Notes: a model not told the origin generated them from the sequence alone. A DNA stretch of 64,000 nucleotides from Ridgeia piscesae (GCA_025642075.2 JAODUO010000116.1:12501-76500), one strand, 5' to 3'. Positions 42,601 to 57,938 are shown, counted from the first letter of the stretch. Translations and numbers: made by a program.

Positions 42601-45600
42601 GGAAGTCGATTGACCTTGTAAGAAAGATCTGTATTAAGTTGACCCAAACATGAAGTAATGACCGTGGAAGAACGGTCTGTAGTAAGTATGATGTAGTGTG
42701 GTTTCTTTCAATATTGACATGATTAAATGCCAATGTTCCTACTTGTTATTCACAAGTGCTCATGTAATACAGGCATTGTACACTACATATAACAGTGTAG
42801 TGTGTCTCATTGATACACAGCTATAGACTGCACTGTTGGCTCTGCTAGTGTTGTCATGGGGGGGGGTTGTGCTTGCATACGTGTAATTAAGATTTCAGAT
42901 TATGTTCGGTGGTGTCATATGTTCTGGTATCTCTGGCAACAGGATTGTTATGGTTTGTGATAACAATCATTCAGCATGTCTGCGATAGTTGGTTGCAACA
43001 TATTACTGGTTGATAGTCACAAGTGTCAGGCTGAATGTTCTTTTTGGTTGACTAAACATACATACTTTGTTATTATAGTAAATTAATAGTAGACATTCAT
43101 ATTTCGTTTGATCAATGATTGATGATCTAAAGATGGCATGCCAAACTAACATCTATCGCTAATTGACTAGATGCAGTTGACTCTTTGATGGTAGTGCTAT
43201 AAATTATCACGAAGCCAATAAATCCCTTGTCATTTGTTGGAGTTCAGACGTACTTGTGGTGGGTCACTTGAGTGGGTCCACAGAACCCTTGCTTAGATTG
43301 TCAGGCTTCTCGTTGTTAAAAAGTACTGGCATGTGGAACATTTCTCTGAAACTTTAAAAAGTACATGAATTCCTCATACATATGCAGACACATGCACATG
43401 CTGTGACGTCACATGTCATGATGTGTCATGCCATATGCATGAACAGCATCGCACACATGCACAGTTTTCCAAACATAGCATTACATTGATTTGAGTGGAT
43501 TTGTCAATTCTGGACAGCAATGTCAACTGAGCATTACTTTCATGAAACAGCCATGGCAGGTAACTGAACGATGCCCCAGTTCTCTGTGCCACCCTGGGGT
43601 GCTACCCCATGGCAGTTGCTACTCTGTTGTGGATTTATAGGCTAGGCTCTGCAACCTAGTGGGTTATTTCTGAAAATGAGGTCATTGGATCAGACGTGTA
43701 GACTTGTTTGACTGTGACATTGATGGACAGAATGTGAAGAGGTCAGCAGATTCACAACCCCGTGACCTTTTGGACATGCATGACAGACTCTTATTTTGGT
43801 GTACCTTATTAATCGGAATCGGAAGTGTTTATTGACCTCAAAGTTATACATTATACAACGTTCAACAGATTACCTACAGCTCAATTATGATATGAATATT
43901 GTATTCTTGTAGTAGTGTACTAAAATGACATGTAATTGCATACATGTGTTATTAAATAAAACAACATGAAAGTAATTATAAGCAATATGTGATACAATTG
44001 AATTATTTGAGTGAGTGAGTTTATTTGGTAAAACATTGCAATACATGCACATAAAAGAATTTGTATACAATGCATAAGCAAATAACGAAATACGCATATA
44101 TATATAATATTTACCGAGGGTATAGACACATTAAAGCACACAATAGTACACTTGTTTCCAATATGGTCCTCAAAAAAAAAACAGGGATCGAGGAGATGTC
44201 ACTAAGACATTTTTGTCACTCTCATGGGTGCCACCCTGTTTAGTAAATCTCAGTTAACTATATTTGGCTCTCTTAAACACTATAACAACAGTGCATAATA
44301 CAGTAATTTGAATGATATTACACACTGTACAGATAATTAATCTAAAAAATCCTAACAAAAAACAAAATTAGTACAGTAAATTCATTTGGAAGAAATTAGT
44401 CATATTATTTTGTATTCATTCATAAAGTAGTGATGCTAATTTAGTTCTTACGTAAATAAAACAATTAATAACAATTTGTCTTCTCCACAGATGAGTATGA
44501 CTAGGAGAGCAGTTGTTGTTTTAAGGGAGGCAGACATTTACATAGATGAGATGCTGTAGAGACACATTCGAAGATGATCTTGTGTGATAGGAATGTGATA
44601 AGAAGAAGATAAATGTGAGCATGAAGACCTGTCTGTAAACACTAAACAGTGACCTGACCTTGTTCACATAAAGCCTGGAGTCATGAAGCGGTTTCAGCTT
44701 GAGTTGTGTCAACACTATAGCATCAGGTAGCTGGTGTTGAAACATAATGTTGCCCCTATCTGCAACAAACACAGGCCATATGTCATTACAAGGCTCCTAT
44801 TACTGTACTGGTTTATTTGCCTTAATTAGTATCCATGCAGTAATTCCCACTCATTAGTGACAGCCATAATATGTGCTTGAGGAGCACAATGCATGAGGAT
44901 GTCAGCATTCCTGGAAATCACCATGGTAATGAGTGTTCTTTCGCCAAGCTGCCTGTCATTTACAAGTAGCAGCCTAGAAATGTAGCAGGATTAAATGAGC
45001 AGAACACATACAGGTCAACTGGCTTTTATTTTATTTGGTGACCTTTTATTTTATTTTACTGGAACATGCAGATCCCCCTCCCCCCCGGATATGCATTGGT
45101 GGATAATAGAATGGTCATGTTTATGTCGTCATTGTTAAGTAGACCCCGCAGCCAATGTCATGTCATTGTGTGTTTGTTGGGGTCAAAGATAAAACTGCCA
45201 TGAACCAGGACGTCCTATTATGGTGGAAGCAACATTTTTCTAAGTGAGACATTGTGATGTTAATATTTGTATGTGTATGAATACATTTATTTCAGGTAAA
45301 GCAAAATAGATTGGTATATATAATACTTAATTAAAAAATTGTGAAGTTAAAATAAAAACGAAATAAAAAATCAAGAAAGAAATATGTTATAAACCTAAAG
45401 AATAAGTAAATATTTTCAAGTAAAATAGAATATATACATATATCCTGTATTACTTGTAAATATTAAATTGTGACCACCCGTTGTGTCACCCAATCATCTG
45501 TGTAGCGATTGATGCATGAAAACCTCCGTCCATACACTCCACAGTCTATAGTTAGGTGTTGCTATACAGCTGACTGAGCTAGAGCAATGTAGGGTCAACT

Positions 45601-46845
45601 AAATTGCTTAAACATTTTTTATAAAAACAAAATGGTCATAACTGGACATGAACCAAAAGTGAAATAGTTACATACTTTAGTTTTGGTCAATATTAACCAG
45701 CACTTAACCAAACCAACCAATCAGCTACCACGGCCTGAAATACAAGTCACAAGGGTGCTGCTATTTCAGTGCACATTTTAATGATATATAGCAATCTGAT
45801 ATCAACAATGTCAACAGCAGAATGTGAAAACCTACGCGTGGTTATAAATATATCATAAATAACATTCTGTTTCTGGTACTGAGTGTGATTGATCTCACGA
45901 AGTGGTCATGTTTTATTAATTCCACACACAATACTTAATTATCTGTGATGGGACACAATCAGTATTGTTGTTATAAGTATATATCAAATGGGAAGTTGAA
46001 CAATTACGAATAAAGCAGACCCTGTGTGACATGTCAGTTCTGAATAGAAGTGACCTAAAATACTGTTATCTTCATAGAACTTCCTACAGGGTCAGACATT
46101 TATGGTACTAACGTCGACTGCCTATTCTAGTGTGTTGTACCTGTGACAAGGTCAGGCCAGGAACATGGTCACTGGTCAGCCCTTTCAACTCTAGCCTTGA
46201 GGCTACTGGTTTTGAATAGAAAGGTCAGTCTGGTGCTGAGATGACCACCTGGTATTAGGAACAGGGAAACAAATCGTGGGAGGTCTGACCTTTGCTCTAT
46301 GACCCCTCCTATTCTACAAAATGTTCCACATTCACAGAGGTGTTGGACTTACATTTTTGCATGCATTGTATGTTGGCAGAGCCACGTGGAACTTTAGTTA
46401 TACTTTTATTGTACCTTTACTGTTTTTGCTGTAATTAATTTCTATAACATGACTGTGTAATAACATTTTATAGTCATGTTGTAGAAATTAACTGCTGTCA
46501 TTGTTATAATGTAAACTGGGTTTATCTGTAGAGTTTGACTTGTAAAGAACATGTTATCTCAAAATCTCTGTTTCCTGTAATAGAGTGAGGGCATATCTAG
46601 GAAGCATGATGTCACATGGGTCTTCATGTGCCCCTGGGGCAGGAGTTTATTTGTTGATTAGGCCCAGTAAAATATTGCAATAAAATGTGCCTTTGTTATG
46701 GCTCTGTTGGTACAGCTGGTGACCTCACTCCCCTCTTGTAGTCAACTCCTCACCTCATTTTATGGCCCTCACCTATTGATTTTGAATTATGTGATTAAAA
46801 TGGATTATTCTTGTGTTGATAATGCCTGTGACGTCACCGGTTGTG

Positions 46846-46877
<32 letters not shown>

Positions 46878-49800
46878 ACGCGCACGCGCGCGTGTGGTGC
46901 GTGTGTGCTGTGTGAAGTAAGTTTTGTCATACCACTACCTAATATAATTCTGATTAGAGAATGGCAGAGTAAAGTTAGGAGGATTAACTTTATGGGAACA
47001 TATACTGGCACTTACGAAAGTTAACTAGAAATAAACACATACACATGAAACACGACAGGCACAATATTTGTTATACACTGAACAAGTTAATTGCAGCAAA
47101 AGAACAGTAAATGTACAATAAAAGTTAACTAAAGTTCCACGTGGCCCTGCTCCAAACCAAACTTCTACTCCACCCTGAGACTTTGCAGCCCAAACCTACA
47201 GAGTTCCTCCTCCCAGCTATTTAATTAAACCTTCCTTCCCTCATTGGTCAGGTGAATTATTTAAATATCCCTGCTATGTCCTCTGGTGGAAATTTTCCTT
47301 TTGTGGACATCTCCTCACTTTTACGACCACCCTATCATAGTAAGAAATTGGAACTTCCGAAAATGTGTGGTGGAAAAGCGATTACTTTTTTTTATAGGTT
47401 TTACGTAAGTTGTCAAGTTTGAACTTTCAGAAGGTTTAATTGTAATAGGCAGTTGATTCCAGGTTGTTGGCACAGGTTCAGATAATTTACCTCAATATGT
47501 GTGTTGACCTCAATATGTGTGTTGACCTCAATATGTGTGTTGACCTCAATATGGGTGTTGACCTCAATATGTGTGTTGACCTCAATATGTGTGTTGACCT
47601 CAATGTGGGTGTTGACCTCAATATGTGTGTTGACCTCATTGCATGTGAAGTGTGTTGACCTCAGTGCTGTGTGTCTATGTGTTGACATGGCCATGTTTTG
47701 TGTTGACCTGTGTGTAATGTGTTGACCCAGTGTGTTGTGTTGCGTTGCAGACTCTGCTGTCTCACCCTCACCAGACTTGTCGTCCTGAAGCACCTAGAGA
47801 CAGAGCTTCAGTCCGTCATCATCGCGGTCAAGATGCAGGTCAGTGTCACCACAGGGGTGTGTCACAGAAGGTGGTTGGTGTGTTTGGGAGGGTGGTTGAT
47901 GCGTGATGGAGGGTGGTTGGTGTGTGAGGGAGGGTGGTTGGTGTGTGAGGGAGGGTGGTTGGTGTGTGCGGGAGGGTGGTTGGTTGGTGTGTGAGGGAGG
48001 GTGGTTGGTGTGTGCGGGAGGGTGGTTGGTGTGTGTTAGAGGGTGGTTGGGTGTGAGGGAGGGGTTGGTGTTGGGGTGGTTGTTGTGTGAGAGAGGGTGG
48101 TCAGTGTATGAGGGAGGGTGGTTGGTGTGTGTTGGAGGGTGGTTGGTGTGTGCGGGAGGGTGGTTGGTGTGTGTTGGAGGGTGGTTGATGTGTGAGGGAG
48201 GGTGGTTGGTGTGTGAGAGAGGCTGGTCAGTGTGTGAGGGAGGGTGGTTGATGTGTGTGGGAGGGTGGTTGATGTGTGTGGGAGGGTGGTTGTATGTGTG
48301 GGAGGGTGGTTGGTGTGTGTGGAGGGTGGTTTGGTGTGTGAGGGAGGGTGGTTGGTGTGTGGATGGTGTGGAAGGGTGGTTGGTGTGTGAGGGAGGGTGG
48401 TTGGTGTGTAGGGAGGGTGGTTGTGTGTGAGGGAGGGTGGTTGTGTGTGAGGAGGGTGGTTCAGTGTGTGAGGGAGGGTGGTTGTTGTGTGGGAGGGTGG
48501 TTGGTGTGTGTGTGGTGGGGTGGTTGTGTGTGGGAGGGTGGTTGGTGTGTGTTGGAGGGTGGTTGATGTGTGAGGGAGGGTGGTTGGTGTGTGAGAGAGG
48601 CTGGTCAGTGTGTGAGGGAGGGTGGTTGATGTGTGTGGGAGGGTGGTTGATGTGTGTGGGAGGGTGGTTGATATGTGTGGGAGGGTGGTTGATGTGTGGG
48701 AGGGTGGTTTGTGGGTGAGGGAGGGTGGTTGGTGTGTGAGGGAGGGTGGTTGGTGTGTTAGGAGGGTGGTTGGTGTGTGCGGGAGGGTGGTTGGTGTGTG
48801 AGGAAGGGTGGTTGGTGTGTTGGAGGGTGGTTGGTGTGTGCGGGAGGGTGGCTTGTGTGTGAGGGAGGTGGTTGGTGTTGCGGGAGGGTGGTTGGGTAGT
48901 GAGGGAGGGTGGTTGGGGTGTGTGAGGGTGGTTGTGTGTGAGTGAGGGTGGTTGGTGTGTGTTGGAGGGTGGTTGGTGTGTGAGGGAGGGTGGTTGGTGT
49001 GTGAGAGGGTGGTTGGTGTGTGCGGGAGGGTGGTTGGTGTGTGAGGGAGGGTGGTTGGTGTGTGCGGGAGGGTGGTTGGTGTGTGAGGGAGGGTGGTTGG
49101 TGTGTGTGGGAGGGTGGTTGGTGTGTGGGGAGGGTGGTTGGTGTGTGTGGGAGGGTGGTTGGTGTGTGAGGGAGGGTGGTTGGTGTGTGAGGAGGCTGGT
49201 TGTGTGTGAGGGAGGGTGGTTGATGTGTGTGGGAGGGTGGTTGATGTGTGTGGGAGGGTGGTTGATATGTGTGGGAGGGTGGTTGATGTGTGGGAGGGTG
49301 GTTGGTGTGTGAGGGAGGGTGGTTGGTGTGTGAGGGAGGGTGGTTGGTGTGTTGGAGGTGGTGGTTGGTGTGTGCGGGAGGGTGGTTGGTGTGCGGGAAG
49401 GTGGTTGGTGTGTTGGAGGGTGGTTGGTGTGTGGGGAGGGTGGTTGGTGTGTGGGGAGGGTGGTTGGTGTGTGCGGGAGGGTGGTTGGTGTGTGAGGGAG
49501 GGTGGTTGGTGTGTGAGGGAGGGTGGTTGGTGTGTGCGGGAGGGTGGTTGGTGTGTGAGGGAGGGTGGTTGGTGTGTGGGGAGGGTGGTTGGTGTGTGAG
49601 GGAGGGTGGTTGGTGTGTGTGGAGGGTGGTTGGTGTGTGAGGGAGGGTGGTTGGTGTGTGAGGGAGGGTGGTTGGTGTGTGGGAGGGTGGTTAGGTGTGT
49701 GGGGAGGGTGGTTGTGTGTGGGAGGGTGGTTGGTGTGTGAGGGAGGGTGGTTGGTGGTGAGGGAGGGTGTTGCGTGTGTGAGGGAGGGTGGTTGGTGTTG

Positions 49801-52800
49801 CGGGAGGGTGGTTGGTGTGTGAGGTAGGGTGGTTGGAGTATCCTGATGAAGGGTGGTTGGGGTGTGAGGGAGGGTTGGTTGGGGGGTGAGTTGTGAGAGG
49901 TGGTTGGTGTGTGTGGAGGAGTTGGGGTGTGAAGTAGGGTGGTTGTGTGAGGGAGGGTGGTTGATGTGTTTGGGAGGGTGGTTGATATGTGGGAGGGTGG
50001 TTGGTGTGTGAGGGAGGGTGGTTGGTGTGTGAGGGAGGGTGGTTGGTGGTGAGGGGGGTGGTTGGTGTGTGAGGGAGGGTGGTGTGTGAGGGAGGGTGGT
50101 TGGTGTGTGTTGGAGGGTGGTTGGTGTGTGAGGGAGGGTGGTTGGTGTGTGTTGGAGGGTGGTTGATGTGTGAGTGAGGGTGGTTGGTGTGTTGGAGGGT
50201 GGTTGGTGTGTGCGGGAGGTGGTTGGTGTGTTGGAGGGTGGTTGGTGTGTGCGGGAGGGTGGTTGGTGTGTGTGGGAGGGTGGTTGGTGTGTGAGGGAGG
50301 GTGGTTGGTGTGTGGAGGGTGGTTGGTGTGTGAGGGAGGGTGGTTGGTGTGTGTGGGAGGGTGGTTGGTGTGTGAGGGAGGGTGGTTGGTGTGTGCGGGA
50401 GGGTGGTTGGTGTGTGAGGGAGGGTGGTTGGTGTGTGGGGAGGGTGGTTGGTGTGTGGGAGGGTGGTTGGTGTGTGAGGAGGGTGGTTGGTGATGTGCGG
50501 AGAGGTTAGGAGTGGTTTGTTCGGGAGGGTGGTTGGTGTGTTAGGAGGGTGGTTGGTGTGTGTGGGAGGGTGGTTAGGATGTGAGGAAATGTGGCTGCTG
50601 TGCATGTGTGCATATGTCGCAGGCCGGTGATACATCCCTGCCTGACAGCACTGCATTAAATGCAGTGGTTTGTCTCGGCCTGATGCAGGTTGACGGCTAC
50701 AACTATAGCGTATCAGTACACACGATCATGGCCCACATTTACGTGGCTAATTTTAATAGGAGCTATCCTGATAATTTGTGGTGACATTGTGCTGTGCAGG
50801 ATAGGGTCTAGGTGTCAGGGGGAGTTGTGTCAGTCACCGCCAGTAGTATACCGGCTGCTGACTGCCTGTCAGGAAGATTGCAGGCAATGAGCAAAGATAT
50901 TCCACATGTAGATGATTTTACTGGTTTATCTTTCACTGTGATAATCACTTTGACAGAGTAACAACATCGCCATGCATTCATTTATTAACCTGTTTTCTGG
51001 TTGTCACAATCTGATCAGGTCCAATAACGTCATAGCTAATTGGCTGAATGCTGCAGTGCCACTTGGCAATAATCGTGCAGTGTGCGAATAATAATAGCAC
51101 TTTAAAATAAGTTATTCCAGTCACGAATTCTAGACTGAAATCTTGAGTAAACTTATTAGAATACTAAATGTCTATTGACAGATAATTAATTTAGTGTAAA
51201 TATTTTCGTTTTTCATAGGTAAACGTATAGAAATTTCATGATTTAATTACATATCAGCTTATGATTACATTTTGTAAAGAAACAGCATTCCTAAAACAAC
51301 TATGGCTATTCACAGACATGATATTAAACAATGCAGATTGTTTTACCACTCTCTGGCTAGTATTATTGTCAATGAAGATTGCTTGTCAGAGGTAAACCAT
51401 CATGAAAAAGGCTAAACCATCTTTAAATTGGAAATTACACGATTGCCAATCTAAAATGATTTACAGATGAATTTGATATACCATTGCATATCAGTAAATG
51501 TTGTATCTGTACATTAATTTACATACTCCATCTACATATTCACAAGCTTTACCAATTAATACATAACATTTGTACTATTATTCATTACAAGAGCATCTCG
51601 CCCAGGTGGTGATTTTAGCTGTCCTCTTCTTCCTATGGTCATTTGATTCCTGGCACTGGCTTCAAATCTACCTACTGATAAGTTACTTCAGCAAGCAGTA
51701 TTAAAGTTTAGAAATGAGTAGATCGAAGGTGAAAAGTGAACGTTTTGCCTCTGAATCATTGATCAGAATGTCAGTGGTGCTTGTCTGTTGACAGTGGGAC
51801 TGGTCTGGTGACATTGTCAGGATGCTCTCTCTTTCACCTCACAGACTACAAAGTTGTTTCTAATGTCATATAATATCATCACTGTGTGCCACATGATAAG
51901 TCAGTTGGTAACTCTATCTGTTGATCCCTGTCAGTTCACGGTTAGTTGTAGTACTGCCTGCTAGAAACATAACCTGGTTGATCCCTGTCAGTTCACGGTT
52001 AGTTGTAGTACTGCCTGCTAGAAACATAACCTGGTTGATCCCTGTCAGTTCACGGTTAGTTGTGGTACTGCCTGCTAGAAACATAACCTGGTGGAGCTGT
52101 ACTGCAGTATCTAGTGTATTAGTGTTCCTACATCCTTTTTGATTAGTACTGTCATTAACTGGGCAAGATCACACGTGCGATCGTTAATGCCCTTATATGG
52201 TGTCCGTCTGGTATACTTCATTGTCCTTGCGCGTGCGTGTGTGTGTGCGTGTGTGTGTGCGTGTGTGTATGACTTACTGTGATACGGACAACGGCTGTCG
52301 TGTGCTGCTAATGGTCGTCGAGGGGAGACAGCACTTACAGATATGACGTTTGCGTGTTGTGTCTGCCAGACTCCACCAGCACGAGGAGATAGGGCTGTCA
52401 CTCCATCACTAGTTTCCACAACACTAGGCTCACCCAGTACACCGAGCTCGCTTGTCACTTGGTCAGCTTTAATGCACCGATAAGTCTGATCTCCTGACAG
52501 AAACAACACGCTATGCTCGGCAAAGAGTGCCGCTGTAACTTACAACAAATGTGGTTTGCAAAGCCCGCTCCTGCGCGAAGCATTAAGCAGTGGTTAATGT
52601 AGACAGATTGTGATTTGTCATGAGCCTCTGTCTCCAGAGATGAGGTCGGCCTGTGATTGTCATACACAGAGAGTCCTGGCCGTGGCAGATTGTCGATAGA
52701 TTGAGTTAGGAGAATTCACGCATTATCAGATAGCTGTTCTTCCAGGCTTCATGTGGCTTATAATGGCCGCAATAAACTGCTGGGGACATAATCTGGTGAT

Positions 52801-55800
52801 GCGGAAAACTGCCTGGTGACTGTGTCATAAAACACAGTGTTGCTGTGGTCACTGTCTGAGAGAGTTGACCTGCTTGTCTGACGACTCATTATGAACCTAG
52901 CGGAACTACGGAAAAGAGGTTAACAACTGGTATTATGGACCTTGTGTTGAGTACATGTTAGGGTTTAAGTATGCTAAAATCCATCGGTTAGTTGATTTAA
53001 GTATGTGCTTATATGTGTGTCAGCAAATTAGTTGAGTAGTACATGTTCTACCCTTCGTGTTCCGTGCTGGCGGAGTGTTCCATATCAAATGCAGGACACG
53101 ACACAAGGAAAATACACATAAAGATTATTTTAGGCATAATGCATAAAATATGTATCTCTAGAACGTACTGAGTATGTACACATTGTGGTCATACAACACA
53201 CAAACACACTTTGAGGATACAATACACAAAGACACTTCATGGCCATATAACACACAAATACACCTTGTGGCCATATAATACACAAAGACACTTCATGGCC
53301 ATATAACACACAAATACACCTTGTGGCCATATAATACACAAAGACACTTCATGGTCATATAACACACAAATACTCCTTGTGGCCATATAACACACAAATA
53401 CACCTTGTGGCCACATAATACACAAATACACCTTGTGGTCACATAACACACAAATACACCTTGTGGACACATAACACACAAATACACCTTGGCCACATAA
53501 CACACAAATACACCTTGTGGCCACACAAATACACCTTGTGGCCACATAACACACAAATACACCTTGTGGCCACACAAATACACCTTGTAGCCACATAACA
53601 CACAAATATACCTCATGGCCACATAACACACAAATACACCTCATGGCCATATAACACACAAATACACCCCGTGGACACATAACACACAAATACACCTCAT
53701 GGCCACATAACACACAAATATACCTTGTGGCCACATAACACAAAATACACCTTGTGGAGTGTGGCCACATAATACACAAATATACCTTGTGGCCACATAA
53801 CACACAAATATACCTTGTGGCCACACAAATACACCTTGTGGAGTGTGGCCACATAAATACAAATACACCTCGTGGCCACATAATACACAAATATACCTCA
53901 TGGACACATAACACACAAATATACCTTGTGGCCACACAAATACACCTTGTGTAGTGTGGCCACATAATACACAAATATACCTCATGGACACATAACACAC
54001 AAATATACCTTGTGGCCCAAACACACAAATACACCTTGTGGAGTGTGGCCACATAATACACAAATATACCTCATGGACACATAATACACAAATATACCTC
54101 ATGGACACATAATACACAAATATACCTCATGGACACATAATACACAAATATACCTCATGGACACATAACACATAAATACACCTCGTGGACACATAAGATA
54201 CAAATACATCTTGTGGACACATAGCAAAAATACACCTCATGGCCACATAATCCACAAACACAATTTGTGGCCAATGAGATATAAACACAGTGTGAACACG
54301 GAACACATCATACAAACACCTTGTGGCCACATCACATGTTAACACACACACTGTGGACTCATAAACAAACAAAAAAAGTGTCTAGTCACATAATGTACAA
54401 ACACATCTTATGGCCATATAACACAACACGTGTTGTGGCCACGTAATACACTGACACAATATGGCCACATAACTCAGATACATACATATTATGATCACAT
54501 AACATGCAAACACGGCTTGCACCCACAACACACACACACATTGTGATAACACAACACACTATGTATCAACCACACCAAAACACATGTTGTGGCCACATCA
54601 CATAACACACAGACGCATTTGTGGCCAGATAACATGCAACACATTACGGCTATGTTACACCAAAAACCCATACAGTGTGTTATGACCACATAACATGATA
54701 ACACAGATACATCTTGGGTCCACATAACACACAACCACAACTCAGGGCCACATAAGATGACACATGTAGCTACCTGAGACACAGGTGGGAGGTGTAGCTG
54801 TGGTCTGTAAGTTGAGACCCTCAGTGATGGTCAGCCAACAGGTCAGTATCAGTCAGAAACAACGATACCTGATTCTGGCTGTCTGTTTTGTTGTGACATT
54901 TATTACTGGGGCATATCTGCTGCCTATGAATGTAACGTGCAGGTGGTAATGTTGGACAGAAGCCAGAAGTGGGTTGCCTAATATTACATTCACAAATACC
55001 AAACTACAGGTGTGCCTTTTGAGCTCTGCCAAATGCTGTTATGCAAAAGGTGTTTTATGTAACAGTGGGATATGACGTGATGTTGACAGTTATGTGCTCT
55101 GTCTTTAAGGCCTGGATGAAATGTTGAAGCTAAAAAAATTATTTACTCACACATTTGGTATCTTAGTCAGAATCTAGCCATTTGTGACAGAATGTTTTGT
55201 CACGGCCATCTTTAAAGTGGCCAATGTGTTGTCTTCAGTCCTGGCAGCTGTAACAAAGTTCTGTTACTGACTTTTGAAGTGGTCTATGTTCACATTGTAA
55301 GGGCTCCCAGTCACGCACTGTGTGTTTGTGTGGATGTCATGAACAGGTCACTGCAGATTGTCATTTCTTTTGTCCCTCAGTCCAGTCGTCAACTTCCTAA
55401 GTCTAGTTGGTGTCACCAGGGTCTCAGCTAGTTGTCCTTCAAAGTGTCAGTGTCATGTCACTCGGTCAGTTCAACTTAGCAGAACTGGTCTGTCTGTTCT
55501 CACTTCCCTGACTGCCTAGTTGTTCCCTTCCCCTGGCCCCCTTGTTGTTCCCTTCCCCTGGCCCCCTAGTTGTTCCCTTCCCCTGGCCCCCTAGTTGTTC
55601 CCTTCCCCTGGCCCCCTTGTTGTTCCCTTCCCCTGGCCCCCTAGTTGTTCCCTTCCCCTGGCCCCCTAGTTGTTCCCTTCCCCTGGCCCCCTAGTTGTTC
55701 CCATCTCCTGGCCCCCTAGTTGTTCCCTTCCCCTGGCCCCCTAGTTGTTCCCATCTCCTGGTCCCCTAGTTGTTCCCATCTCCTGGCTCCCTAGTTGTTC

Positions 55801-57938
55801 CCTTCTCCTGGCCCCCTAGTTGTTCCCTTCCCCTGGCTCCCTTGTTGTTCCCTTCCCCTGGCTCCGTAGTTGTTCCCATCTCCTGGTCCCCTAGTTGTTC
55901 CCTTCTCCTGGCCCCCTAGTTGTTCCCTTCTCCTGGCTCCCTTGTTGTTCCCTTCCCCTGGCTCCGTAGTTGTTCCCTTCTCCTGGCCCCCTAGTTGTTC
56001 CCTTCCCCTGGCTCCCTAGTTGTTCCCTTCTCCTGGCCCCCTAGTTGTTCCCATCTCCTGGCTCCCTAGTTGTTCCCTTCTCCTGGCCCCCTAGTTGTTC
56101 CCATCTCCTGGCCCCCTAGTTGTTCCCATCTCCTGGCTCCCTAGTTGTTCCCATCTCCTGGCCCCCTAGTTGTTCCCTTCCCCTGGCTCCCTAGTTGTTC
56201 CCTTCCCCTGGCCCCCTAGTTGTTCCCTTCCCCTGGCTCCCTAGTTGTTCCCTTCCCCTGGCCCCCTAGTTGTTCCCTTCCCCTGGCTCCCTAGTTGTTC
56301 CCTTCCCCTGGCCCCCTAGTTGTTCCCTTCCCCTGGCCCCCTAGTTGTTCCCTTCCCCTGGCCCCCTAGTTGTTCCCTTCCCCTGGCCCCTAGTTGTTCC
56401 CTTCCCCTGGCCCCCTAGTTGTTCCCTTCCCCTGGCCCCTAGTTGTTCCCTTCCCCTGGCTCCCTAGTTGTTCCCTTCCCCTGGCCCCCTAGTTGTTCCC
56501 TTCCCCTGGCCCCCTAGTTGTTCCCTTCCCTCCCCTAGGTTCCCTTCCCCTGGCCCCCTAGTTGTTCCCTTCCCCTGGCCCCTAGTTGTTCCCTTCCCCT
56601 GGCCCCCTAGTTGTTCCCTTCCCCTGGCCCCCTAGTTGTTCCCTTTCCCCTGACCCCTAGTTGTTCCCTTCCCCTGACCTCCTAGTTGTTCCCTTTCCCT
56701 GACCTCCTAGTTGTTCCCTTTCCCTGACCTCCTAGTTGTTCCCTTCCCCTGGCCCCCTAGTTATTCCCTTCTCCTGCCTCCCTAGTTGTTCCCTTCCCCT
56801 GACCTCCTAGTTATTCCCTTCTCCTGCCTCCCTAGTTGTTCCCTTCTCCTGACTCCCTAGTTGTTCCCTTCTCCTGACCTCCTAGTTATTCCCTTCTCCT
56901 GCCTCCCTAGTTGTTCCCTTCCCCTGACCTCCTTTCCTTGTGACCGTCTAGCTGCTTCATCCCTGACCCTGACCTGCCTAGATGCTCCCTTGCTGGGTCC
57001 CCAAGTTTCCTGTGTCCTTGGCTCCCAGTCCTAGAAGCATCTGTATTCTGGGTTCAAGTCACATCCCTGCTGGGAGCAGCTACCAGTGAGATGAGGGGAG
57101 ATAGAATGACTGACAAAGCACCACAGACTGTGGCAGTGTGTGCCTGTATATATGTATGTGTGTCTGCACTAATCTGTGTGTACATGCATGTGTTCATGCA
57201 TACGTGCCTGTGTTATGTAGGCCTGTCTATTGAGGTGGCTGCACACGCCTACAAAGGTGTCTTCCTGGGGCTCATTTGATGGGAGCCGACAGGAAGTCGC
57301 CTTCAATCCCACCTGTCTCCCTGCATGCTCCAAGGCCTCTCCAGGCCACGTAGCACACAGGGAGGCGGAAGGAATGCCTCTGTTGTCTGCTCACTCCCCT
57401 TCCTCCTTCCCCCCATCTCTCCCAGCCTCCAACTGACTCACTCTCTCCCCCTTCCCTACATTCTCCCTGTGCTCACACAGGATGGCAGCGAAGGCATATT
57501 GCCACCAGCCGTCGGAGAGATGTGAACAATGAGATATTAGTGAACATATAAAAATAGAATGACAACTTCCTTGCTTGTTTGAACAATGACTCATGGGTGA
57601 AGTAACTGTTACATTCTGCTACCATGTCATGACTGACACTAGATATCACAAAGTCAGAATGGCTGTACAAATGTTAATTGTGTTATCAAACATGAATCCA
57701 TGAATAAAGTTCAGTCTGTTAAGTGGTCGATGTTTAGCAGAAAATGAAAAAAGGTGCTAGAAATTCAGGCCACAAAAAAATATAACAGGTTATTTTATAT
57801 GCTACGATTCAAAGCAAAACTAATTTCAGCAGTGTTGTAAGATAGTCAATAGCCATACAATAAATTAGTAAGCAATTAAAATAATACCTAATTAATTGTA
57901 AATTCAAAGAATTAATGAAATTATAATTATATAATTAT

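Larger units (their letters stand above)
27462..47750. other. PACS intron 1, 20 kb
   Basis: No recognisable exon. Besides the repeats listed separately it holds a 35-bp imperfect duplication (30407-30480), degenerate repeats rich in actagtgtcag (33930-34200), two 25-bp copies of gacaggtgtgttgtcataca type (41770-41820), and two perfect CREs (43402-43413, 46829-46836). Most of the rest is AT-rich unique-looking DNA. Confidence 0.5.

Noticed and set aside
47903..50656. Trp/Gly/Val-rich plus-strand frames and a 321-codon His/Pro/Thr-rich minus-strand frame
   Set aside because: Both are translations of the G-rich minisatellite in PACS intron 2.
53237..54117. Frames repeating [18 protein letters not shown] on the minus strand
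   Set aside because: They are translations of the 28-bp minisatellite. Units vary in length, so frames shift repeatedly; no start context or splice sites.
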